From: Hansfordia pulvinata
Taxonomy: Eukaryota; Ascomycota; Sordariomycetes; Xylariales
DNA: 64,000 bases
Assembly (NCBI GenBank): GCA_006538405.1
Contig: BJKQ01000003.1
Span: 2,790,001-2,854,000 of the forward strand
Direction: 5' to 3'
Shown here one piece after another: positions 21,317-33,283 of the stretch. Position 1 is the stretch's first letter, and each line of letters starts with the position of its first letter. Position numbers and translations under genes: made by a program. The notes under the pieces were generated by a model. The model was not told the origin of the DNA, did no database searches, and was given only the letters and a program-made list of their open reading frames with translations.

Positions 21317-22938
21317 TTACTTACCGCAGCACAGAACCTTCATGAACTTCTGGAAACCCGTAGGTTGGGGCTCCGCCGGGCCCGGGGCGGGAGGTGCAGC
21401 TTGAGGTCCACCCATCTGCGGGGTGGGAGCCATACGAGGCGGCAGGTTCTGGGTGCTGTTCTGGAACTGGGCTTGAGTCGAGCCGGTAGGTGTTCCCATT
21501 TCCCGGAGACCCCCCACCGCGCTATTGCGCTGAGCCGCTGTTGCGCCGGGCCCGTTTGGCCGGCGCTTGTCCGTCGCCTTTGCTGGAGACGGAGGTGGGG
21601 GCTGCGCGGCGTTTAAACGGCTCTGGGTCAGATGAGGAGTGCTGGCACCAGCGCGGGATTGGTGGTGAAGCTCCATCTGCGAGGGTCCCGGGCGGGCGTG
21701 TGGGCTGTGGTAACCATGCTTCTGGTGGCCGTCCCAGCCCTTGCTCGATTCCTTGCTGATCTTCATCCAGTCATATTCGCCGTCCTCGACCTCACCCGAG
21801 TTCTTCAAAGCCTGCGTAAAGAGCTCACGCAGGTAGTCATAGTCGGGAGTGTCTTCGAAGCCGAGGTTCCTGACGTACGTCAAGTATTTGTTGAACTCCT
21901 CAGGGAACCCTTCGCACAGATCCTTGATGGGCGTGGTTTGCTTCTTCTCTCCAATCTTCTCGTACTTCTGCTTGTTGGTAGCAGCCTTGAGTCCTTGCCA
22001 AGGGAGTCCGCCGCGAAGGAAGTACATGAAGACGTGACCGAGAGCCTCCAGGTCATCGCGGCGAGACTGCTCACGCCCGAGATGGGTGTTGATGCTCATG
22101 TAACGAGCGGTTCCGGACAGAGACTTGCGCTCGCGGTAGGGAATGTGCTGCTTGGTCTTCGGGTCACGGTACTGCTTGGCCATGCCGAAGTCGACCACGT
22201 GAATCACATTGGCGGCCTTGGTTGCAGGGCGACCAATCAGGAAGTTATCGGGCTTGATATCACGGTAAATCAAGTTCTTCTCGTGAATCGTTTGGACGCG
22301 GGAGAGCTGGTGAAGGTTAGTATGAATAGCGAGTGCAATGTTTGGAGGCAGCTCACCATTTGCTTTGCCACCATGACTACAGTTTTGATCGTGAACCTCC
22401 GGTTGCAGTGGTCGAACAAATCTTCGAGAGACGGACCAAGCAAATCGATGACGAGAATGTTGTGGAGGCCTTCTTGGCCGAAGTAATAGACATTAGGGAT
22501 GCCGGCTTCAGTTTCATGTTAGCATTATTGGCCGCGAGGTCCGGGAGCAAAGGGAAGGCGCTTACGGCAGCCGACGAGAATCTTGTAGGTACGGTACTCA
22601 TCTCGAAGCTGGGGAGCGTCGCTCTTTCGTGGTTCCTGATGTAGATAAACAGTCAGTATGACAATACCAGGAGCTGGCAATGTGTGGCGTGCTTGGTCGA
22701 TAGCCAGTGGGATCGAAGGATTGTCTTCAACGCTGGCCGAGCTGTCCCAGGTGAAACCAGGGAGGCGAAAACAAAGACGAGCAGGCGAAATGAGGGAAAT
22801 GAGACGTACGAATTTGATGGCAACCTGCTGATTGTTGAGGAGGTTGGTGCCCTCAAAGATGACACCAAAAGAACCCTCGCCAATCTTCTTGCCGACTCGG
22901 TAGTGAACACCGACAACGTTGGAAGATGAGGAGGCCAT
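21317..22938 (-). CDS. YCK1: Plasma-membrane-type casein kinase I (YCK family)
   Basis: Exons 22938-22810, 22635-22566, 22505-22357 and 22306-21317, total 1338 nt, 445 residues; all junctions keep frame. Features: GEGSFG (residues 20-25), AIKF with Lys42, [18 protein letters not shown] typical of CK1, [20 protein letters not shown] (Asp132), DFG (Asp155), and the CK1 signature [20 protein letters not shown]. The C-terminal third is Pro/Gln-rich, and the end [12 protein letters not shown] carries the Cys-Cys pair that is palmitoylated in yeast Yck1/2 for plasma membrane anchoring. The bases after CCG form a perfect GTAAGT donor; splicing 21324-21273 would end the protein at CCG instead of CCGK. 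In-frame ATG at 22959 would add seven residues. Confidence 0.92.
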
Positions 22939-24242
22939 TGTGAGTGGCAAAGTCGACACCTGGGACTACTTCGTGGCGGAGCAGGACAAAGCGACTCGGA
23001 TCAGGTCGGGCAAGGCGAGGCTGTCAGGGAGCGAGAAGCCCGAGGTACTCGGAGGCGGGCGGTCAGTGAAAGTGCGAGGTCATATCCTGGGGTCGTGCTT
23101 GGAGGCTTTGTCGACGGAGACTCGGAGCAGCAGTCGGTCGGACCGACGAGGATGGCCAATCCTCGCGGACGAGGTAAGATACTGAAGGGCGATACAGCGT
23201 GCAATGCGGTGGTGGGCGCGGGCGCAGTGAGGAAGGCTGTGGGTGAGGCCAGGCGGAACAGGGCGATTGATGGGCGGTTTGGGGAGATGGGATGGAATGG
23301 GTGGAGGACGGAAGAAGGGGATTGGAAGGTAAGGTGAAGCGAAGCACGGCGAGGCGAGGCGCAGCGAGTGCAGGCACGCAGGCAGGAACGCAGCAGGCAA
23401 GTACAGGAGGACAAAAGAAGGGAGGAAAATCGGTCGGGCGGCGGTGCAGGACAGGGGCAGCCAGGAGAGACCCGTCGCTCCAGCCGGGCCTGGGTACGAG
23501 GGCGAGTACTCGTACCTCCATGCTTTGGGCCGCGACTGAACAGAACCAGCCGTGGCTGGGTAGCAGTGGGCGGCCCGTCGGATTGGGTGTTTTTGAATTC
23601 GGGTACCTCAAATTTCCAAGCCGGTACTCGCGCAGTGGGGTTCTCGAGCGACGGGTCTGAGTATTCTTTTCCTTTTCGAGGTACTTCACTACTATCACAG
23701 CAAGGTATCCGCACGGAGGCAGGTACGTACCTGACCAGCTCTGCAGGCTACGAGAAGACATCCTAGCCCAGTTGGAGCTGGGGGCTATAATTATGGGAGT
23801 CTAACCTGAGTAGGTCCTGCGGCTGCCCGTAGTCTGGCGCCATTGGAAGTCGGTCCCTCACAGGACTGATGGGGAACGGTGTTTTCCGGTACCTAGCTCT
23901 CGAACCTAGCACCGGCAGGCAGATGCTGACGGCTCAGAGCAGCTGGAGGTTCTCGTACATGGCGAATGCCCTACTGGAAATGCCAGAGGATGTATTCGCG
24001 CCAGTCCAAGCTTGTATTTGGAAACCATTGAAACTTCGACGCACCGTACCAGTTCATTGCGTGATTGACAAGTTATAGAAGCACCTTGATACGGTTACAT
24101 CCAGTGTAATTCAAGTTCCAACAAATACTTTATTCTTTTGTCTAGAGGTAGCACTGCCCGTACAGAGATATCTGCTTTCAGGACTGAAGGTTCATCGTCA
24201 AGCTGGATTCGCATGCCATCCGTTCTACTCGTAAGCGCAGAC

Positions 24243-24287
24243 GTACCTACCTCTCCGAGCTAGGTACCTACCTACCTACATGTAGGT
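24243..24287. repeat. TACCTA-type cluster
   Basis: Successive copies of ACCTAC/TAGGTA around a GAGCTAGGTACCTACC core; part of a family of such clusters in the intergenic DNA. Confidence 0.7.
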
Positions 24288-24582
24288 CCTCCCATTCAAG
24301 TTCATTGGCTGCCGCGCCCTGCTAGGCTGCTGACCAGGTCTCTCTTTTGTCATCCAACTGTCGTGCCTGATCTGGTGGCAGTGGACGCAATCCGTCCTGA
24401 GCGTCCAGACTTTAGGCTGCCTCTGCTTAAGGTCGACAATGCAGACCCTACCTACATTCACGCATCTTATTCCAAGCAGAGTGAGGAGATGCCGGGTATC
24501 TGAGCAGAATATGTACCTAAGATTGCCTGCTGCTGGAGTGCTGGCAGCGAAACATTGAGTGTAGGTACCGCCTTTGGGGTCG

Positions 24583-24596
24583 TACGAGTACTCGTA
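24583..24596. repeat. 14-bp palindrome TACGAGTACTCGTA
   Basis: Perfect inverted repeat, one of many TACGAGTA/CTCGTACGAG elements concentrated in this gene-poor tract. Confidence 0.8.
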
Positions 24597-26561
24597 GTTG
24601 ACAGTGGAGGCATCCCGATCTGCATGCAATTGGATACATGGATCCATGTACTCGAACCTTGAAAAGCGGCTGTACGAGTACCTCGTTTCCCATTAACTGC
24701 AGGTCGCCTGAGCACTGCCCACCTGTCGCCCCGAGAGCCAGAGCCAACACCAGCCGACGAACCCCAGCACGTCCAGGCAATTCCGCCATCATTTCATTCT
24801 GCAGGCTCGTGCTTGGTCATGGCAAGCATGACGAAAGACGGAAACAAGACTCTGGATCTAGCACGTCAATCAAATCGCGAAAGTAATTCATGTTGGGGTG
24901 CAGTGAGTTCTGGAGCCATCAAGCTTGCTCAGTTGAATGCTGAGGGGCGATACGGGAGCACGTACCTAAGGCGGTACTCATATCAAGACTTCTGTGGATG
25001 AATCTAAGCGAGATTAGGTGAAGGTACAAACCCACTACATCCCAAGAGGTGCCTGCATTTTTTTAGGCACTCGTTTCTCAGGTCAGGTGAGTACCTCTGG
25101 ACGTTGCCTGACCCAAAGGCAAAAGACCACATCTCCAGGTGCATTGCTCGCCAACACCCGGTAGCTCCCGGCTTCACTATGGACGGGACTGGCAACCGAA
25201 GAGAGTGCCCGCACCGACTCTCGAGAGCCCGCAGCCATGACTCAGGCAAGCCCGCGGGTACATGCCTCCATCCGAGCCGGCCCCCACCGAGCCCCGTGGA
25301 TTTTCGCCAATGGTCAATCCGACGCCCGAGACACCCACTCGACCCTACTCATACCTGCACCTACCATGCTACCCACTCGAGTCGGTTGCTGTCATAGGTA
25401 GACAGACCGGACTGCCTGCTGCACCAGCCAACGCGACAGGATGCCAGTGGGCTGGATCGCGGCCCCGTTCTCGTCGACTCGACCTGGGACTCGTCCCGCA
25501 ACAACCCATGCTGCCCGATGCAAGCGCGGCTACTCCAAGCCCGCGGCCGCAATCCTGCCCTCACCCCTGCCCCAGGCCAAGCCCGGGTCTTGGCCTCTCG
25601 ACCTGCTGATGATTAGTCCACGTAGGTCTACGAGCACGCCCACGCGCGCCAGCAGCTGCAGAGCACGGCGGAGATTCCAGGGTCCAGATGGCCCGTCCGG
25701 ATAGCGCTCTCGAAGCCCACTGGCCCCGGTGCTAATCCATATCGTGCCATATTATGCTTCCCGCCGAATCAATGCCCATCTCGACTCTGTACGGGTACCA
25801 GCGCGCCCCTTTCGTCCTCGGTGTCAACCAGCTTGCAGACGCGTACCTGGCGTCCGTACGGACACGCAGGCCACGCCGCGCCGTACTGCCGGACCAAGCC
25901 GCGTGTTGGCGGTGAGACGCCGGGCCGAAAATGGGCAGCTCGTCTTACCCACCTCCTCAGAGGAGAAGAGTCGAAGTTGTTATCAGGAAAGGCGCAGCGA
26001 CCGGACCAGGATTGAACAAAAGGCCGCGGGTGGCAACTCAGATTCTTGCCACATGTGCGAAGCACTCGTATTCGCCAGCCAAAGCCAGCCCCTGACTTTG
26101 AGAGGAGCGTCGTGAGAGAAACTACCACAGTGGTCACGCACTCGGAGGCGCCCGAAGAACGGTGGGCAGATGGAGACGCGGGTGTTGGTCGCCAACGCAA
26201 CGGCCGCCATGCGTGCCACCCGCCTGCCAGGACGGGACGGCTGAAGCGCGCAGACGGGGCGCCTGTGCCCCAACCGACGCAGGGGCACGAATGGCTTCAT
26301 TGGTTCCTTGCATACCCCAATGCCGGCACGAGTACGGACAACGGAGCGCTCGTACCTCCCCAGCCCACCACATGCGCATGGCTTGTGGTGCGGTGTAGGG
26401 GACGCTGCGGGCACGGTGGAGGACAACGCCCACTCGGCTCCAGGACCCTTTCTTGGTCTGGCCCAGTACGAGTATGGGGCGTGGGACCTTCGCCGATGCA
26501 ATGCATTATGCTGTGCTGTGCTGTTACGAGTAACATGTCTGTCTGTCTGTCTTTCTGATGA

Positions 26562-26615
26562 CTTGGCCTACCCTGCTGCTCGAGTCGGCTTGGCCTACCC
26601 TGCTGCTCGAGTCGG
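26562..26615. repeat. 27-bp direct tandem duplication
   Basis: Two identical adjacent copies of a 27-bp unit beginning cttggcctaccctgctgctc (26562-26588 and 26589-26615), directly upstream of a poly-C tract. Confidence 0.9.
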
Positions 26616-26638
26616 CAGAGCCGGCAGACATCCGGTTG

Positions 26639-26661
26639 CCCCCCCCCCCCCCCCCCCCCCC
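26639..26661. repeat. Poly-C tract (23 C)
   Basis: Uninterrupted run of C; equivalent to the poly-G tract at 6861 on the other strand. Confidence 0.9.
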
Positions 26662-29600
26662 ATTCTCACCTGGCTGCTAGGCGTGGTCTCGAGGGACGAG
26701 TACTGGCTGACAGAAACCAGCGCCTCGTTGAGACTCAGGGTCTCGTGCCCCTCCTTAACCCGTCAACTGACTTGAGGATGGGTTGGAGAAGGGTCGCAGT
26801 GGCGGCGGATGGCGTGGAGTAGCCTGCCACGCCTGCGCAGACTCGTACGAGCGAACTTGGCTCGCCGCCAGCAGACTGAGCTGTCAGAGTGGCGATCAAG
26901 CACCGGGGCCAGCCCGTGGTGTGTTGACGCGTGCCGATCGCTGGACGGCTGGAGGCGGGCGGCGTCTAACTACGACTAGGCGCTGCACGCTGGGTCATCC
27001 GCAAGGACGGAGTAATCGGGGTGTGGGTGGTGCGCGCATGGAAAAGCAGGGGCTTGTGCATGGGCAAGACGCCTTCTGGCTTCTGCGACTCCAACGTTGT
27101 AGCAAAATGCGGTCATCTGCACCAAAAAGTCGCATCCTCCAAAAGTCCGTGGCGGTTCCGATACCGCAATCTGGGGCTTCTTCGCGAGTACGCACGAAGA
27201 ACTCGCTGATCGTGGTGGGCCTGCCCAACAATCGCCTGGTTTCCCGAGATCCTCAAGTCGCACTGGAGTACGAGCACGCGGTCACATATGCCAGAACTAA
27301 TTATGTAAGTTGCACATCGTTCCGATCAACAACGCTGGGCTTACAATCGCCCATGTTGGTGGAATCACCGGCGCCTCAGCTCCGTCCAGTGTTCTGAACA
27401 CCGAGCATTACGATATTGGAAGAGAAAAAAAAAAAAGAAAAACCCACTGACTGCGGGACACGGCTTCGGCCAGTCTCCCTCGCGTTGGCCTTTGTCGACC
27501 CGATGCCGGCGGCTATCGAGAGAAACCCTCCCACTCACCGGATCAGCCAGGACTAGCAACGGGAGCAGACGATAGTTGCTGAACTACGAATCGATCCTCT
27601 TCCCCTCGTGCAAGGGCTTCTTCAGCACTACACACTCGAGGACGACCCAGGAAGAATCAAACCCTGCCGCGTATCCATGGAGTCGCCGCCGCGATCTAAT
27701 TTGGTCCGCTGTTATCGTGGGGGCAGCGGCCAATCTTCCTCTAGGCTTTTTCTCTACGGACGCTCCGTACTCGTACGCTCTCGAACGCTCACCGACCAGG
27801 GCCCCTGCCTGGCTTGACTTGGGTCTCCCTGGTTTGTCCAACGGCGGATGCAGAGGACTGGACTCGTACGAGCACTCGTCCTCGCGCGCGTCAGCGTCAC
27901 TCTTCCAGCAGCACCGAACAGACAAGAACAACGCACGCGCCCTGGACCCGGGGCGCCGCACGGTACCGGCCCCCCGTGCTGCTCTGCGCGGCACGGATGG
28001 TGCGTGCTCGGGAGGCCAGGGCGGCAGCGAGTAATCTTGATGCCATCGGCCAGTCCGTCCGGCGTGGCCCGTCGATCACACGGCCTTCATTAAGGTGGCT
28101 CCCGATGCCTGTCAAACGCGGAGCCAGAGGAACCACGAGCGCATCGCACTCGTCCGCTCACATCGCACGATTGGGGCCCGGATCGACCAGCATCGAGCAG
28201 CATGACGACCGCGGCCGAGCCAGCAGCAGAAGTCGGGCTAGTAACGACGAGCTGACCACTGCTATGTATTATTTATTAATCTCGTGCTCTGCCCGTACCT
28301 CTCGTACGAGTACACCCCCGACGTGCTCGTGCGAACACCCAATAACTCCTCGAGTCCAACCCCTTGAAGCCTACGAGAAGGGAGGATCTGCAATCAAGTC
28401 GCTATCTAACGCCTGCGGATTATTTTTGTCGCCCCCTCCTCCCCTAGCCGTACGAGTACGCGCCTACGGTGCTCGGCCCAGCCGCTGGGCTTATTGCGCG
28501 CGTGCGCGCCCCGTCTTGTCAGCCACCGGCCCTGCGCAAGAGGTACGGGCCCCGTACCTACCTAACATACTCCGTACACATGGAGCAGACCAGCTCTAAT
28601 AAAGCGTACCGGGGACCCGCAAAGCCTCCAACATGAACGGGGCACGGGGCTCCTGCCGCGGTGGCCCAAGACAAGCCAGTCGCCTCTGGCGCGCTCGCGG
28701 ACGGGCCACGGAGGAGTTCGCGCAGGCCACCGAATAGGTGGCTCCCTGTCGCCAGGCAGGGAGATTGCCGCTTGTCGCGTTGTTCCTCCTCATAATGCTC
28801 CGGGGTGCTGAGGGGGTGGGGGGATTGTTGACATCTCGCCTCCTATGCCTTTCCGAGGTTACTCAGACGGGGTCGGGCTTTGCAAGACTTTGGGTGAGCC
28901 TCTGTCTCCGCCCCGGCTCTCGTTTCTTTGGCGAATTCGTCTGATCTGCGGTGTGTCGTGGACCCATGTCGCGTCCCACGGATCAGCGGTCGCGAAAAGC
29001 TGCTCCGCGGTAGGTTCTTCGCGCCTCTGAGGTGAGAAGGAAAGAGGGCATCACGAGAGCGGCCTGGGCGCGGCTCTACCGCTCTATTTTGTTGATACTC
29101 GAGATCTGCCGCAACTTATTCCGGTCAGATCCACGGATTTATGGGACAGTCGCTGGTGGATAACGGCAAGTCGTCACGCCAAACACACACACAAAAAAAA
29201 AGGTAGCCTGGCCAATCGTGGCTCGAGGCTGACGGGTCTTGTCACACTGGAAATACCCAAGAGCTCTTCATGGGTTACTCGTACGAGCATGGTGGCATGC
29301 CGCCTCGCAGCGGCGGCAACTGGCCATTGAGTCCACGGTGCCTGCTGTGCGAGCTCTGGGGGCAGAACGTCGACATCCATCTGCGAGTGCGAGTACTACA
29401 CGCGCGCTGCAACAGCGCCTACGATCCAAGATCCGCCTGCACTGGCGGTGGCCCTCTTCCTCCCCTCCCGTAGTAAGCTGACCTTCGCGGGCGGGAGAAG
29501 GGATGCAGACACAACCAACAGGCCTCGCTGGCAAGCAAATCGCCCCCCGCGGCCGGCCAAACCGCTGGCAGACATCCCCCCCCCCTCTCCTCCGGATGAT

Positions 29601-30991
29601 GGAAACGCCCACGGCTTTGGTACAATCGACGAACCTTGCCATCGCGGCTCAGGAAACCCTCTCCCCGCCCTCGCGCATTAGTCAGTGAGGGGGGGATGGC
29701 TACTCGTAACGTGAGGGAGGCTGCTCCTTGACCACCGCGACTGTGGCGTATAGATCTGTACCCGTACCTTGGCTGCAGGTGCATTGGAAACAACGGGCTT
29801 TGGAGGCACGCTCGAGCCCGGCCGGCCCAACATGACATGCCGGCCGAGCGCTTACATTGCGCGTGACCGCGCTTATGGCCGGGGGAGGATGGGGGTCTTA
29901 TCAGTTGGTTCGTGGGCAGTCGGCTGTCTCTGCTGCTTTTGTGACTTCCCCCTTACGGACAGTTTTTTTTTTTTTTTCCATCGTCTTGTCTGGGGTGTCG
30001 GTCGTCCAGTGTCCCGCGTGAGGCTGTGCGTCCGTAAGCGCTGGGGGTTAATGAGGGTCCAGATTTTCGAGTTGGTGAGTGCCGATCTACAGGGATTGTC
30101 CGCGCGCGCCTACCTGCCACGCCCTGTCGAGGCCAGGCCGGCCTTGGTCGGCGCCTCAGGCATGCCTATGGAGGTCAGAGGACGGTCGTCCGGCCCGGGA
30201 GACACGGGGGTGTTGCGGGGTGCGTCCTTCTAGCTCGCCGCTACCCCGCCTCCGCCCGCTTTCGTTCCTGGTGAGGGGGGGTGGGCAGCTGGGCCTCGAC
30301 GACGGAGGCATCTGCTTGGTTTACTTGGCGACTTCACATCGGGGGAGCGTCTCACGTGCGCGTGTTCACTGTCAAGAATTCGAGGGTTCGTTGCGGAGAC
30401 AGGCAGAACGCACTTTACTTGACATTGTACGGGATGGAGCGTAGAGAGCAGAGTCGTAGATACATGTACCTAATGCAAACGCTGGCAGACGCCGCGCGGG
30501 TCTTTTCTCTCTCGGTCTGGAGCCCGTGCCGCGGGCGATGGCCTGCCCGGGCAGCGTGCCGATGATGTCGACGACGAACCTAATCTCGCCTACATGATGC
30601 TGCGCCCTCGTAACCGCGGGTGCCCTCCCCTCCGCTGGGGACTGTTCTGGTGGGGGCTGGCGGAAGACCTGAGGGGCCTGTTTTATCCTGCCTTTAGGGG
30701 AGGTTGTCGACGGGAGAGAAAAGATATCTCCTATCTTTCTTTCTCTCTCTCTGATGCAAACTGGAAAGACCTCCGGCTTGAGAACGTATACAATCCGGGC
30801 CTTACAAACCTCACAACGATGCTCAGACGGCAAGGGATTCCTCATCGATGAGGCCATCGCAAGACATACCTGGACAGCAGCGCCATGGCTCCCGAATCTG
30901 AACACGTCGAGCGTCTGCGCACGAACGACTGTAGGTGACGCCTGCCCCTCCTGCTCCTCCTATCGCTGGCATCATTAGCCCCTCCCCCCTT

Positions 30992-31008
30992 CCCCCCCCC
31001 CCCCCCCC
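30992..31008. repeat. Poly-C tract (17 C)
   Basis: C run immediately upstream of the aquaporin relic. Confidence 0.9.
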
Positions 31009-31020
31009 TGTGCCCGCCCG

Positions 31021-31366
31021 TTGCCGGCCGCCGACCAGACGGGCGCCGGGTTCTTGGTGCTGGTCGAGTTTTTCGCTGACAGCTACATCGGCATCGTCGT
31101 CTGGGCGGCCCTCGACCCGGCCAACCCTCTCCGTGAGCCCCCTCTAGCGGCCCCCTGGACCATCGGCCTGGCCTACGGCGTCGAAGACTGGGGCCTTCGG
31201 CGCGCGACACCATCTCCACCAACCTGGCCCGCGGCCTTGGGGCCCCAGGCTCGTCGCCCTCATCTTCAACAGGCCGGGGGCGCCTTCGCCTACCGCGGAC
31301 TACTACGGACCCGTCGGCATCCTCGTCAACGTCCCCGCCAACGGCGACGCCGGTGCTCACGTTTGA
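31021..31366 (+). pseudogene. Aquaporin relic
   Basis: Frame 1 reads TGAGFLVLVEFFADSYIGIV, then WAALDPANPL, then APWTIGLAYGVEDWG (about 31033-31192), which fits the middle of fungal aquaporins, including a DPANP box. The homology continues in other frames: ARDTISTNLARGLG (about 31202-31240), then RLVALIFNRPGA and DYYGPVGILVNVPANGDAG, ending at a TGA at 31364-31366. At least two frame changes are needed. No N-terminal half is visible upstream, where a 17-C tract lies instead. The gene is truncated and probably dead. Because this window shows systematic losses in G/C runs, some of the frame changes could be technical, but the missing N-terminal half is not explained that way. Confidence 0.6.
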
Positions 31367-33283
31367 ACAGAGCGGTGGGGAGTGGGATTATTATCTGCCG
31401 GTTAGCTGTGTGCTCGGCAGCCCTTGTCGGCTTCGACGCGGACAACACAGTTGAATAGCGATATTCTTTTTTTTTTTTTCAAAAAAAATCTCTTTTTACT
31501 TTCTTTCATTTCGTCTGCGGGAGATGGCTGCCGACCCTGGCTCGGGGCGTGGCCCGCGGTGGAGAGCTAGTTGATGCCCTCGTGCGAATACTCTGCCTTC
31601 TCCGTGCAGCTTGAAAGAGACGGTTGTGCCCGTGCCTGGTAGCAAATCCCTGTGCTATCCTTTCTCTTTTCTCTTTTGGATTCCCCACGCACATTCCTCT
31701 CGAGTTATATGGTGCCCTGTTTCATCTCGCCTAAGGCCCGAGCCTGCCGACGCCCGGGCTCGAGTAAGCCCCCCCAACCCCCTGCTCAAGCCTCTTCCGA
31801 CGAGCGTGGTCGGGCATGAATGGTTAATCTCCCTGAGTATTGGGAACGGAGGGGCCCGGCCGGGCGGGTTTCCCCTTTTCAAGTTTGGACCATGAGAGCA
31901 CGGGGCCACCACCCGATTACTCGTAGGCCCAGTGGAAAGGGAGGGACGAGTACACGTAATGAATCAAACGAGGGGGCAGAGAGTGACGGCAGGGGAGCCG
32001 ACAAGACGAGAACTTGGAACTTGGATGGGAGGGACGGGGCTCCCCCTCGCCGGTGAGATCATTTTTATTGTGGTCTTGGGGGTGCGCACACCTCCGTGCG
32101 GGTCCGGTGCTACCACCCCGGACCCGGCGACGGCCGCTGATCTCGCAGAGAGACGGATCGTGCGGGACGAGACGAGTTGAGATGAGGTGAAAGCAACCCT
32201 GCCCCCCGGGGAAGAGCGGGCGGGTGTGGACGAGACGACGACAGGGAGACCCGCCGGGACGGCCTGGCGCTCCGTGCACCGTGCTCCGGCAAAACATGCG
32301 GCGCGGATGGTGCCATGACGGCCAGGCAGCACGGGCCGGGAAGTCTCTGGTGTCGCCCCCCTCCTGTGATATCATTGAGGAGGTGCTCAGTGAGGCTGCC
32401 TCGAAGGGGGTGCTGTCCTTGGACGAGCAAGAATGAGGCGCCTGTCACGACGCTGGCTGTGGAAGGGGGGGGGGACGCGTTCGATAATGAAAGTGAACAG
32501 GTATTGTCCTCTCAAGCGGGAGATTAAGCGAGCGTCAGGTCAGAAACGAGCTTTATATTTGCGCCCGGGGTAGATTTGTGACAGGATACAAAATCAGATG
32601 TGACCGGGTCATCACGATGTTTTCGTTGCATCACTGTGGTGATGTGTGTGGCCCACCCGGCACTTCATCTACGCACAGGCCATGGCGCCAGCTTCCGTCT
32701 CGAGTGCCAGGTTTGTCCAGGGGCGTGCGTGCAATCCGGGGGAGGCCGTGCTCTCGTGCAGAAGCCATCACACAGCCCGCCACTGGAGGAACCTGGGGCC
32801 GAGGCGCGTCATTGAGGTCGCACGTGCCGCTCTTGACCTTTGATTCACGAAGTATCCGCAGTTGCGCCGTTAGTTGTCGAGGGACCTTGGGGCTTGGGTC
32901 TGTGGCTTTGGATCATTGAGTCTTGTATTTGGACCGAACAGGAAACACAAGAGTTGAATGAGCAGGGCCGGGGGTATGTGGTTGTTCGGTCTGCTTGGAG
33001 GATAGGGGTTCATGTGCGCGGTAACCGGAGACCATGATGGTGTTGGCTTACGTGTTCAGGTGTTGCTTCAAAGCGTGCATCCGAACAAGTCGCAGCCTCT
33101 TGTTTCTATGCCACTGATCAGCCAACGGCCGCGGTCGAGGATGGCTGACAGGTTCAATATTTCACCCTACGTGAAAGTCCCCAGCATCTACGGTTCAGAC
33201 GGCCCGCCCCCGTCAGTATGTACCTTTCATCTGACCTCTACATCAAGTACATGTAGTGAAACTTATTCTGAACCACCGTGTGA
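31367..33283. other. Gene-poor tract
   Basis: No supported coding region. Contains a T/A run at about 31467-31500 and a GGGGGGGGGG tract near 32466. Confidence 0.45.

Larger units (their letters stand above)
22939..31020. other. Long gene-poor tract
   Basis: About 8 kb without a supportable gene. Its left end is the promoter of the casein kinase. It contains many TACGAGTA/CTCGTACGAG elements, TACCTA clusters (24243-24287), a 27-bp tandem duplication, a 23-C tract and pyrimidine-rich runs. The open frames found here have Arg/Pro-rich shadow-like composition and match no family. Confidence 0.5.

Noticed and set aside
26783..27397. A 204-codon frame in the gene-poor tract
   Set aside because: Mixed Arg/Ser/Gly composition without motifs; expected by chance in GC-rich DNA.
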